Source: Paraconiothyrium sp. Pb-2020 (taxonomy: Eukaryota; Ascomycota; Dothideomycetes; Pleosporales; Didymosphaeriaceae). Taken from it: DNA of 64,000 nucleotides. Below the pieces are notes generated by a model. It saw only the letters and a list, made by a program, of their open reading frames with translations. It ran no database searches and was not told where the DNA came from. A program made the position numbers and the translations under genes. Of this stretch, positions 1 to 9,557 are shown piece after piece; the first letter of the stretch is position 1, and each line of letters begins with the position of its first letter. The stretch is from the NCBI GenBank assembly GCA_022419385.1, contig JAJUBI010000005.1, positions 3,844,001 to 3,908,000 of the forward strand. Direction: 5' to 3'.

Positions 1-447
1 CAACTCCGACTCTACCTCGTTACGCTTCTTCCCCTTGCTTTGGCACTACCCTTGGCTCTCGGTCAGTTCAAGGCTTCATACCTGCAATCCAACATACAAG
101 ACTAACATAGACATGAAGATATTGAGGGTTGTCTCGAGAGTCCCTGTGTCATTCGATACGACTCTGATATAGTCGAGAAACTGAAACGAGAGGCTGTGGA
201 GGCCGGCTGCAAGACCGATGCCTGTGTCATTCGATACAGCTCTGATGCCATGGAATGAGATAGAACGGAATACAGAGGAAAGGATGATGGATCAAGCGGC
301 GGAATGGAATTTGCATGTTTCTCAATGGCGTGCACACCTTGAAAACGGGTGAAGGGGCTATGCATGCTAAGATGTGTAGAGAGAAGCCAAAAATTCACAT
401 CGTCCCTCGAGTTCCACAATTCTTTGGAATACTGTTGTAAGGAGATC
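1..447. other. Intergenic, left edge of window
   Basis: I see no convincing gene. One short direct repeat is present: a segment of about 26 bases beginning cctgtgtcattcgatac occurs at about 143-168 and again at 221-247, differing at two bases. It may be a local duplication. The ORFs here lack any recognisable protein signature. Confidence 0.5.
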
Positions 448-1311
448 TCACATGAACCGCACTTCCCACCCTGGCGGCACATGCCGCCCTTGGTAGATAT
501 TGAATGCAAAGTCTTCCGGCCGTTTCCCTTTGTAAGATCCGCTCATAAGAGCGTACTTATCCGGTGCTTTTGGAAGCCCTCTCGCAATCCTTGGTACGGT
601 CTTACTCGTAAGCGTGTGCACCTCGATCCCAAGCTCCTTTACCATTTTCAACGCTTCTTGAAGACACAACTCGACCTTACGTACTGTATCTGTTACATAA
701 TCGGGCCCGTTCCGCTGAGCACCCTCAAGGTAGATTGCTCGCAGTTTCGGAAACTCCCCGCACTTCATCACCGCAAGCGCGAACCATTCTACCTCGTCAA
801 TATCTTCTGCCTTATCAAGGACCACAATAAACTTCATGTTCCCAAAATACGTCTCTTGAACATATCCTATCCATTCTTTTCAGATCTTCAACTCGCTCGT
901 GGTGATAATATGCATCACTGGCCACTTGTTCCCATTTTACCGAGAAAATTTGAAAGGCCCAGCCTCGAGATAGTACGTGGTAAATCTGAAGGGAGACAAT
1001 GGAGAACAGCGGTAGCTGAAGTTTGGACTATACACGTTGCGGTCCTGTTCCACCCCGCGGAACATGAGCGACTCCAGGCCGTAACCCTAGCGCTTGCCCA
1101 GATGCTCGAGCATTTCTTGTGCGTCGTTCATCCGGCTCCTGGATGCGGCGTCGAACCTGAACGCAATGTTTTCAAGTTCCCATCGGGCGCTCGCTAGAAC
1201 TTACTGATATTCCCAAGAGAGATAGTTCCGGTCGTCAAGAAAGATGTGCTTGACCTCGGATGGTGCCCCGGGGTAGAAGAGTCGCACAAGATACTGTTGT
1301 ATAATCGCCAT
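448..1311 (-). pseudogene. Pseudogene of unknown family, four in-frame stops, no frameshift
   Basis: One frame runs for 288 codons from an ATG at 1311 to a stop at 448. It reads as a coherent protein, beginning MAIIQQYLVRLFYPG and containing LDDRNYLSWEYQ, LENIAFRFDAASRS, HIITTSELK and KFIVVLDKAEDIDEVEWFAL. Four stops interrupt it at 1201-1203 (TAA), 1087-1089 (TAG), 937-939 (TAA) and 880-882 (TGA). Each is one C-to-T change from CAA, CAG or CGA, the change expected from RIP. No frame slip is needed. I do not recognise the family; it resembles the large repeated fungal families of short F-box-like or hypothetical proteins only in general style. The last 129 codons (448-837) are open and start with an ATG, so a shortened product is possible but unlikely. 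Confidence 0.65.
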
Positions 1312-1814
1312 CTCCACATACAGACTTATCTAAGTATACAGATTGTATGCTGAGGAGATGCAGCAGAGAGACAGTGAGGTGGAATGGAAGAGCAGGGCTA
1401 TCGTGGCAATCCGTATACACCCGCAATCCTGTGGCTTGCAAAACGTAGCATGGCAGAATAGGCGTTAGTCTTTTCGGTTGTGGGCGTGCAGAATCACTGC
1501 TCCGTTGGATAAAATTCTAGGGGCATATTGCGGTTGCCTATTGAACGAGGTTCAGCAGGCTCGGGAAACAATTGCACGTGAAGAATATCCTAGCATTTTC
1601 GATATTGATACTATCTTTGAGGTAGGGTTCTGAGAGAGAAGATTGCAAAGCCTCGGAGACGTACGAAGTTCTCAAAGACAAATGGCAAATCTCAAAGATC
1701 TTCCGGCCTGGTTTTTCAAGTTATCCTCTAACCATCAGAATTTTCGCTCTTGAACACACCCATAATGGTAAATATATACATATTCAAGAAAATGAAGCAT
1801 TCGATCTTGGTGTT
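1312..1814. other. Intergenic, no gene seen
   Basis: About 500 bases downstream of the carboxylesterase stop and upstream of the pseudogene start. I find no open frame with protein-like composition, no RNA gene and no repeat. Confidence 0.5.
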
Positions 1815-3413
1815 TTAAAAAGCAGGGTTGGTCGGGAACCATCGGCTGAAGAGGCTCAACTGTTCTGCGTTGGCGATAGGAATAGCACCCCAACCGTCGC
1901 CAAGTTCTTGAGTAGTCGTGCCATTAATGGTAGCGCTGTCCCACTGCTCCAGACCATCTCCATTAGGGTTGCCGTACTTGATGAAATTGACCCAGTATCC
2001 ATTCATCTTGGTGGCGATCTGGTAGTCCTCTGATGTCCAGTTGCCGTAGTAGACATTATACAGGTTGTTCTGCGTATACTGGATCTCGGTCATGTGGGCA
2101 GCACCGGCGTTTTGACCCGGCGGGGCATGGTCCCATAGGTACGTATATACAGGGCTAGTGCGGTTACTCAACCAATAGGAGGCCCAGTTCTGGGTGCCCA
2201 CCTTGGACCGGTCAGTGTACTGGGCATTTTCAGCTGCTGAGGCTGTGGCCGAGTCGTTGGCTGCATATGCATCGAAGAAGTCATCAACGAATTCGCCAGT
2301 GTAGGTTTCGTTGTTGTCAGCAAGATATTTCGATAACGTAATGTTGAGCCCATAAGAAGCACCGCTTTCGTCGCGGGTATTGCCAGTCATGACAGGAATG
2401 TCGTTGGCAAGACCAAGACGCAAAGTATTCAGATACGTGTCGGGCATGGCATAGAAATCCAAAGTTGACTTGAAGGACGGGCCAGTAGAGCCGGGCATGG
2501 CAGTATTGTCCATATCCTCCCACGAAAGGTTACGCATACAGGCGATGTCGCTACAATTTACAGATGCCATATACTCTTCGCCGTACGCCAGAGCCACGTC
2601 GTAGGTCTGGTAGCCCTCGGCAAGACTGGAAGCAAGCGGGTCGTGGGGGTCGCGCACGCCACTCTGTATGATGGCACCGACGATGTCACCCTTGGTGAGC
2701 GCGCTGTTGAGTAGATGGTAGGTAGCAGCCGAACCCGCAGATTGACCCATGACCGTAATATGGTCGGGGTCGCCGCCAAACGAGGCAATGTTGTCACGGA
2801 TCCACTTGACAGCCTTGATTTGGTCCAGCAGGCCATAGTTCCCCGAGCTATTGACTCCAATGGTCGCCAGGTTCTCCTCGGTCAACTCAGGGGTCACAAG
2901 CCAGCCCGTTGCGCCTGTCCGGTAGTTGTAGTTAACAAAGACGACGCCTTTGTCAGCCATGCCAGCACCGTCGAAGCGGGGATCAGCGTTAGAGCCACCA
3001 GCTGGGTAGCTCCACATGACAACAGGTAGTTTGTCATTGGTGGAGTTTGCGGCGCTCCAGATATTGACATTCAGACAGTCTTCGCCAATCGTAGCGTAGG
3101 TAGTCCCTGAGGCCACGCAGGACAGTCCATAGTCTTTGGCATCCAGGGTGGTGTTCCACGGTGTACGAGGCTGGGGAGGGCGAAAGCGGTTTTCCCCTGA
3201 GGTATCGGCCGCGAAAGGAATGCCTTTCCAGACCGTCACATCCTTCCAGTGGGTGAGGTTCATATTGGCAGGACTGCTGCTGAAGGCTGGATAACCCTGA
3301 ACTGGTCCTTGTGGGGTCTGTAGTACGCTCTCGTAGAGTGCTGCTTGCGCTCCTAGGACGTTGAGGCCTAAGACAGCGGCGGTAGCCGCCCCTCGAGTTC
3401 GAAGGCCGTTCAT
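1815..3413 (-). CDS. Secreted type-B carboxylesterase / lipase-like
   Basis: An alpha/beta-hydrolase of the carboxylesterase type B family, expected to hydrolyse carboxylic esters outside the cell. The ATG at 3413 is preferred over the upstream one at 3479 because it begins a typical signal peptide (MNGLRTRG followed by a hydrophobic run ending in AQA); the upstream start would put 22 Ser/Arg-rich residues in front. The product is about 532 aa, usual for the family. Visible hallmarks are EDCLNVNIW, the nucleophile elbow VMGQSAGSA (catalytic Ser), NTRDES (probable catalytic Glu) and GAAHMTEI (probable catalytic His). The elbow reads GQSAG where GESAG is commoner. Several NxS/T sites fit a secreted glycoprotein. 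No intron is evident. The substrate cannot be inferred. Confidence 0.9.
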   Translation of the reverse strand: MNGLRTRGAATAAVLGLNVLGAQAALYESVLQTPQGPVQGYPAFSSSPANMNLTHWKDVTVWKGIPFAADTSGENRFRPPQPRTPWNTTLDAKDYGLSCVASGTTYATIGEDCLNVNIWSAANSTNDKLPVVMWSYPAGGSNADPRFDGAGMADKGVVFVNYNYRTGATGWLVTPELTEENLATIGVNSSGNYGLLDQIKAVKWIRDNIASFGGDPDHITVMGQSAGSAATYHLLNSALTKGDIVGAIIQSGVRDPHDPLASSLAEGYQTYDVALAYGEEYMASVNCSDIACMRNLSWEDMDNTAMPGSTGPSFKSTLDFYAMPDTYLNTLRLGLANDIPVMTGNTRDESGASYGLNITLSKYLADNNETYTGEFVDDFFDAYAANDSATASAAENAQYTDRSKVGTQNWASYWLSNRTSPVYTYLWDHAPPGQNAGAAHMTEIQYTQNNLYNVYYGNWTSEDYQIATKMNGYWVNFIKYGNPNGDGLEQWDSATINGTTTQELGDGWGAIPIANAEQLSLFSRWFPTNPAF

Positions 3414-3716
3414 CGTAAATGTTGGAAAGGAAGAGGACGATGATCTGCTTGAGTGGTGACGAAGAAGTTCAAGTACCATCTTGCTTCTTCCAAACCGGAG
3501 GATAATATCTTTTTTAAATCTTCGCCGCGCGGCTTTTCACTCATCGTCGTCAGACTGCATCAATCTGAACCTGGCTCCAGCCTCATTCGAGGTTTGCGCC
3601 GTGATTCTCCGTACCAGGAGGTATGTGCTCGACGCGAATAGGGTGGCGAGTTGGAAAATCTGAGGCTCTGCACCCAATCAAAACATTGAAGCCGAACTGC
3701 GCCACATTGCGATTGG

Positions 3717-3775
3717 CATGGTATGTACGATGGCGAGGGGTATGGTATGTACGACTGCGAAGGGTATGTACGACC
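3717..3775 (+). repeat. Short imperfect tandem repeat (about 25 bp x 2.4)
   Basis: The phrase ggtatgtacga recurs three times, followed by gcgaggggt or gcgaagggt, giving two full units and a partial one. The arrangement is visible directly in the sequence. No function is implied. Confidence 0.6.
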
Positions 3776-4502
3776 TCCACCAAGCAATGCTCACCAGATT
3801 TCGAATCGGGACGACACGAACTGTAACGTTTGACACTTTAAGACTCCGTGCCGTAATCAACGCTACACTCCTCGATTAGGCTGAGCTCAGGCGAGTACAG
3901 CTGTATGTACATGATCTTCATACCAGCATCAGCACATCTGCTCGATCTATCCGATGTGGCGGAAAGACGCGTTGTCTATAATAAGCACTGAGTCGGCTCC
4001 GGCCACCTGTAGTAGTGCTGGAGTAGCTGCTTAAAAGTCTTTAAAGATAGCCCTATTAGACTACCTTGAAACACACGACAGTAGGGTTCTGCCAAGGGGA
4101 GACTACCCTGTTCGCCTGAACCTGACTCGCTTGTCACATCCCGACTTCCGCACATATAAGGTGCTGGGAGCAGAACAACGATAGGTTGAGTCACTGAGCA
4201 GCAGTGACCTTGTTGCGATTAATCAATCTGGCGCTGCGAAGCCGCTGGATCTGGCGCCATATCTGGTGGACAGTGGGCTCAAAGCAGTGGGCGATGAAGA
4301 TGTTAAAGTAGCAGGTAGGATTGGTCAGCCAAGAGGCCAGGAAGCCGACTGCGCGAACCCGCCAGGCTGAGCCAAGCTGGGATTTAGCTGGCACTTCATC
4401 ACAGTACTTTCGCTGGCACAGCCCTTAATGCTGCTGCTGCAATCATAGCGAACGCTACCTCCCAGAGGTCTTTTGGCAATGCAAATGCCGGCTTCCAAGC
4501 GG

Positions 4503-4680
4503 GCAACATGCGTGTGACAACAAGAGCGAAACGGTCATCATACTTCACAGTGGCCAACACAAGAAACTGAACTGGCATTTACGCTAACATAAGTCTCATG
4601 AGATACGGCCGTACATTATTAGGTTGTAACTTTAAAACTAGTATTATAGAGCGAGTCACCCTAGATTAAGAACTGGGAAT
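4503..4680 (+). repeat. Inverted-repeat arm 1 (partner at about 9205-9420)
   Basis: Read on the plus strand this contains gcaacatgcgtgtg, then tctcatgagatacggccgta, then cattattaggttgtaacttt and attatagagc. The reverse complement of 9205-9420 shows the same ordered blocks with small indels and substitutions. The tctcatgagat core is itself palindromic and occurs twice in the partner. The pair probably represents two inverted copies of a small dispersed repeat or the worn ends of a transposon; no transposase lies between them. Confidence 0.7.
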
Positions 4681-4959
4681 CTGGCACCATGAAATTTAGT
4701 TTTTTATGTCCCCTACTATACTTCTAAGCTCTTTCCTAGTCAGAAGGATCGCACGACAAAGGTTACAGAAAAGCAGATGTGAGACTATTCCTCAAAAGGC
4801 AGTGCCGCTAGCCCCACTATCGTAAAGCCATCGCCACTAATTACACGATCAACACTTTCTTATCGCACTCTACATGCATCTAGAGTTGATATTTCTCACT
4901 TAGGACAGGCTTTCATTGATTTGCGCGCCCCTCGTTGCTTTGATCATCATCGTTCGGAT

Positions 4960-6288
4960 ATGGCGACAGCCGTTGTGACTGGAAGTGTCGTCGGTGCACT
5001 GTCCTGTCAAAAAGACTCTTACCTGCAGACCCTGGAAACAGAGGTTATCTCATGTGAAGAATACGTCCGCATAGAAGGGAACGGAAAATCCAAGAGCAAG
5101 AAATCCACTGATCTTTCTAAGATCCAAGGAGACGAAAATGCAGCATCAAATCAAACATGGATGATAGAGTTCGCTGACTCAGTTCTGTTCCCCGAGGGCG
5201 GTGGACAACACACCGATCATGGCTCAATTACACCACTGGGCGAAATCACGTCGAATGTAATACCGATCAAAAACGTCAAGCGACATGGTTTACGGTGCAT
5301 ACATTTCTCGCCAACGCCCTTGAAAGTTGGAACACCTGTGCGCCAAACAGTTGACTACCCGCGAAGATGGGACCTAATGCAGCAGCACACAGGGCAGCAC
5401 TTACTCTCTGCGATAATGGATGGCATGGAGCTACCAACGCTAGGCTGGAGTATGGGACAGCCGGGAGAAATGAACTACGTCGAACTACCCCGCAGACCAA
5501 CAGACGACGAGATCGGCCGCATCCAGCTGAGATGTAACGCGACCATCCGTGAGAATCTTCCCGTCACGGTCGAAACGCCAAAAGATAAAGTATCTTCGAG
5601 TCTACCTGCAGACTACGATGGGGCGGCGGGCGTGGTACGGTTCATCAAGATCGGTGATCTGGATTACAACGCCTGCTGTGGAACGCACCTTAAGCAGACA
5701 TCACACATTGGCGTCATCCTTTTGCATCACACGCAATCGATACGGGGAACCAATTGTCGGCTTTTCTTCACGGCAGGTCACCGCGCGTTGAAGCTAGCCA
5801 CCGATTCGATCAACGGTCTGCGTGGTATCGGCGTCTCGCTTTCAACTAGTGCTGCGCCGGAGGATGTCGCAGAAAAGATTAAATTACTCAACGAGCAAGT
5901 CGCAGAAGGCAGGAAGAAAGAGAAAAGGATGGTCGCGGAGCTTGCAAAGTACGGGGCTCGAGAGGTGAAGGAGACTCTTAAGCGTTCAACTGGTGCATTT
6001 TTACATAGACCTGAAGATGGCGTAGACTTCATCAACCGGATTTTGATCGAGATGGCGGATATACTCGACCAAGGTGGCGTTGTCGTACTGTGCACTGGGG
6101 ACGTGAAGTCGAGTGGTATGATTGTGATACAAGGGAGGGAAGATCTGGTCACGGAGCTGTCAGCCCAAGTAAAGGAAACGGTGAAGACGGCTAAGGGTGG
6201 TGGCAAGGGAAGAAAATGGCAAGGCAAAGTTACAGATTGGGGAAAGGGTGAAGTAGAGGCATTGGAGAATGCGGTAAGAGAATTGTGA
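4960..6288 (+). CDS. AlaX-type alanyl-tRNA editing protein
   Basis: A 442-aa protein of the threonyl/alanyl-tRNA synthetase second additional domain family, which deacylates mischarged Ser-tRNA(Ala) or Gly-tRNA(Ala) in trans. The four zinc ligands expected of the editing site are visible: HTGQH in the first half (QQHTGQHLLSA) and CCGTH further on. The N-terminal half also has the family's FPEGGGQ segment near position 95. A coiled, Lys-rich stretch (EQVAEGRKKEKRMVAEL) lies near residue 320, and the C-terminal part resembles the DHHA1-like end of AlaRS, including a glycine-rich GGGKGRKWQGK segment. The ATG at 4960 is the first in frame; the frame is open a little upstream without an ATG. No intron is needed. 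Confidence 0.9.
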   Translation: MATAVVTGSVVGALSCQKDSYLQTLETEVISCEEYVRIEGNGKSKSKKSTDLSKIQGDENAASNQTWMIEFADSVLFPEGGGQHTDHGSITPLGEITSNVIPIKNVKRHGLRCIHFSPTPLKVGTPVRQTVDYPRRWDLMQQHTGQHLLSAIMDGMELPTLGWSMGQPGEMNYVELPRRPTDDEIGRIQLRCNATIRENLPVTVETPKDKVSSSLPADYDGAAGVVRFIKIGDLDYNACCGTHLKQTSHIGVILLHHTQSIRGTNCRLFFTAGHRALKLATDSINGLRGIGVSLSTSAAPEDVAEKIKLLNEQVAEGRKKEKRMVAELAKYGAREVKETLKRSTGAFLHRPEDGVDFINRILIEMADILDQGGVVVLCTGDVKSSGMIVIQGREDLVTELSAQVKETVKTAKGGGKGRKWQGKVTDWGKGEVEALENAVREL

Positions 6289-6782
6289 GCGTATTCGCTG
6301 AAGCTATCCAACATTCGAGCGGCTTCTCCACTCGAATGGCATATGAGAAATTGATTCGAGTTCAGAACGCATTGCCCACGTTTTGAATCCAGTATTGCCA
6401 TATACTGATTGTATCGATTAGTATTGCTTTATGGGATGGGTCATATTTCACAGTTGCTATGTGGCACATGGACACAGTCAATGACGACCATATGTTGGTC
6501 ACAGAGCAGGTTGTCGAACGCTGCACGCGACCGGGAAACAACGCCTAGTTGCTGCTCTTCGTTCACGCCCACAAGAAGCAAGAGATTTGAACTTCAACAC
6601 CCTGAATATATACAGTTAAATCCAAGCACCCAAAGACCCTTATGTACATCTCCTCACACCGATTTGTCAAGCACGACCGACTTGTTACATCTCAAACATG
6701 CACGAACCGCTGCTAAGCTAAGCCGCCATCCAACCTTCGTGATCCTCCAGCTATTGTTCCATATGAAGCTTCTTTCTCCACT
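6289..6782. other. Intergenic between convergent genes
   Basis: About 490 bases between the 3' ends of the AlaX gene and the dioxygenase gene. I see no supported gene or repeat; it presumably holds both 3' untranslated regions. Confidence 0.5.
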
Positions 6783-8003
6783 CTAAACCGAGGTGGTTGG
6801 ATCGCTAGAGGGCACTGCACCACTTAATGATCCAGAGGGGACACCACTTGGGCTAGCGTCACCACTGGGTCCACCCTCGGAGTCCTCATTCTTGACGCCT
6901 CCGTCGGCGGTGAGAAGCGCAGCGTAGCTGGTGTTGTAAGACGCAGTTGTGTCGACACCAACAGTAATCCAGGAAAATAGACCACCCTCCACGCCCACGG
7001 AGTCATCGAGATAGACATAGTCGAATACGGGATCGGAGTTGCTGTCCTCTGTTTCGCCAGTAAAAACATGGTCGACGGAGTTGAGGGTGATGTCGACTGT
7101 GCTTGTAAGGATACGTAGACTCGACCTCCGTGATAAGATCCTGATCGAAGAACAGCTGTCCAATGTGAGACACGCTGCCGCCAGTGATTGTACCGTTACT
7201 TAGGAGCGATGCATTAATGTGGCCAACAACATGAACGTGCGTTGCGCGACCGCTGTAGTGCCCAGGGAAGACGGAGCGGAAGGAAGCAATGCCGTTTTCA
7301 TCTGTCTGCTGTATTCCGCGCAGGGCAGTGTTGTCGAGATTCGAAGAGTCGTTTCCGTTTCCGTTGCTATCGTCCTGGACTCCAGAATAGACGCCGGTGG
7401 AGTTGCAGTTCCACACATCCCACCAAAGCTGGGGTATGGGCTCGCACGTATTGACATCGATGAACTGGGCATGCATGTAGTTTACGACACCAGGCTCGTT
7501 GTCGACGATATCCTCGCGGTTGAGCTCGCCTTTGACCCAGAATGGGCCGATTTCGCCCTCAGGGGAGAGGATGCAGGTGTCGTTGGAGAAGAGAGTGGAA
7601 GCCTCGGTATCAACCGTGATGCCGGTTACGTTTGAGTGGTGAGTCGTGTTGAGCACAGTATCAGCATCACGACGGTCGAGTCCGTCACCTATGACACGGT
7701 CAGTTTGCTACTTCGTCCTGTAATACTGCAATGTCCGAGGATAATTCACTAACTGAGGGCCTTTTTGCGCAAGCCTTCTAGCAGCGCTCTGCGGTGCATT
7801 GCTGCCATTTTCAGGGTGCCTCTGGCTTCCAGACGGGCAGCACAATCGTCAAGGGAGCGACGTGAGTTTGCTAAAAAGCTACGCTTCACGGCGCGATTCG
7901 TAACTTCGTGCTCATGACCTGGGTGGGCCAAAGCTGGGATGGCGAAGCCGAAGGCCACCAACATCGTGACTTGAGAGAAGGCGACCATACTGAAGGTTGG
8001 CAC
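6783..8003 (-). pseudogene. Secreted intradiol ring-cleavage dioxygenase, frameshifted
   Basis: Exon 1 (8003-7754) encodes a signal peptide (SQVTMLVAFGFAIPALA) followed by HPGHEHEV; intron 7753-7689 has a GTTAGT donor and a TCATAG acceptor; exon 2 runs from 7688. The core matches fungal extracellular intradiol dioxygenases: GPFWVKGELNREDI, a DVWNCNSTGVYSG segment, FPGHYSGRATHVHVV with the iron-binding Tyr and His residues, and GQLFFDQDL. At about 7101-7107 the frame must slip: after STYPY the protein continues convincingly only in another frame (STVDITLNS, then HVFTGETEDS). No intron explains this, since the nearest GT...AG interval is about 21 nt. The rest is intact to a Ser/Gly/Pro-rich tail ending at 6783. 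It is either a recent pseudogene or a one-base sequencing error. The start could also be the in-frame ATG at 7988. Confidence 0.8.
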
Positions 8004-9557
8004 AATGTTCTGTCTGAATAATTGCGAGTGGAGAAAGTGAATGTGCAGTAGCGAATGTACAGCTGTAGTGGAAGAACCTCCATTGGGAGGACATCAATGA
8101 CCTAAATACCATGGCCCTCAAATTGTAGTTTCTATGCTTTCTAGTCTCGGTTCCCTTGCCTGTGGGTGCGATGGAGAGGCTGTGCGTGCTGTTCCCATCG
8201 AGCAAGCATCAAGATGTTGTTGCGGTAGTTGTCGAGGCTGACACGTAAGCGGCTGCATCAGCAAACCACGTCCGACCTGCGTAACCTGATTCAGATCGTC
8301 AACGAATGGCTGAAATATCCCAACAGTTGCACGCGCTAATTCCCTTTGAAGGTACTGTCGAATTCTGTCATGTAATCAATTGCCGCTGGTTGGATGCGAG
8401 CACGTCTGTTGCGAACCCCTGCCTTCCTATCTCCACAAGCTCTGGGTTTACTGTATCCAAAACATCGAACCTCTGAGTGATCGTCTACTCTGAGGATATG
8501 TGTTGCGCTTCCTTCAGCCGCGCAGAATTTCCAGCTTGAGAATCGCTGACGACGATTTTCGAGGTGACGTTCCCATACACCGCCAAACCGCCTTCACGAG
8601 AAGTACGGCGTGCTTTAGAATTACAGTATGGGTATAAACGAGCTTTGGTAAGAAGAAACGATGTAACGTATTGTAGAGTGTGTCTTTATCCAATCCGCTC
8701 CTATGCGCGGCTTTGGAGCAACTGTACATGTCTTCCGTCTGTTACGTTCGCCAAAGTGAATCCGGCAAACAGAAGGGAGGCGCGTCTTTCCACGTCCATG
8801 ACGAGTTCTATCATACCCTGCTCCGTTACGCAGGTTTCTTGAAAGTGTTCCAATCCACGAATTCCTTTCCCCAAGCTGTGTGAAAAGCGCTGACGCGTCA
8901 CAGTCACGGGCAGAGCTTGGCATTGAGAGCTCGGGATATCATCATAGCGAGATTGACATGCGCAATAAAATGAAGCAAGATTTACCTATGGTATGGTACG
9001 CAATACAAGGACTTTCGATGGATGTTTGTGAGGAGGAAAACCTTTCATCAGTGTTAGAGTATCCAGTCTTGAATTGTGGCACTACATGTCGTACCTTGCA
9101 AACGTAGCTCAGAACCACAGTAGGCGATATGAAAACGGTAAGACTTTAGTGCCTTTCTTAGTTCCTTATTCTATGACGTTAAATAATTAGCTATAAGCTT
9201 AGTATCTAATAGTGTAATCTGTGGTAACTAGCTCTATAATACTATCTTAAAGTTATAACCTAATAATGTACGGCCGTATCTCATGAGACTTCTTTCGGCA
9301 TTTTGATCATATGCTGTCAAGCAACGTTTGTGGGAAATCTCATGAGACTCATGTTGGCGTAAGTGGCCGTGTATCTCTTGTTGGTACACACGCATGTTGC
9401 TGGATCCGTTGTCCGCGACGGGAGATATGATCCCATCGTAGTTGTGGGTCACAAGCCGCTACACTAGTTCGGCTTAGATAGACAGATCAAAACTTATACA
9501 TTATATTCATAACGATGGACATTAAGTATAGAGTCTATACGACCTAAAAGCCACACT
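8004..9557. other. Intergenic, contains repeat arm 2
   Basis: About 1.5 kb between the dioxygenase start and the carboxypeptidase 3' end. Short ORFs occur on both strands without domain signatures. The only structure I can support is the repeat arm at about 9205-9420. Confidence 0.5.
9205..9420 (-). repeat. Inverted-repeat arm 2 (partner at about 4503-4680)
   Basis: Reverse-complement match to 4503-4680. It contains aatgtacggccgtatctcat, then a second tctcatgagact about 60 bases on, then cacacgcatgttgc. The extra tctcatgagac block makes this arm longer than its partner. Homology ends before 9430 on one side and near 9200 on the other. Confidence 0.7.

Larger units (their letters stand above)
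3414..4959. other. Intergenic with short repeats
   Basis: No gene is supported. It holds a small tandem repeat at about 3717-3775 built on ggtatgtacga units of about 25 bases, and at about 4503-4680 one arm of an inverted repeat whose partner lies at about 9205-9420. The segment 3980-4440 is moderately GC-rich with short ORFs on the minus strand but no domain signature. Confidence 0.5.

Noticed and set aside
349..1197. A 282-codon plus-strand ORF over the pseudogene
   Set aside because: It is antisense to a coherent minus-strand protein frame and has no protein-like features.
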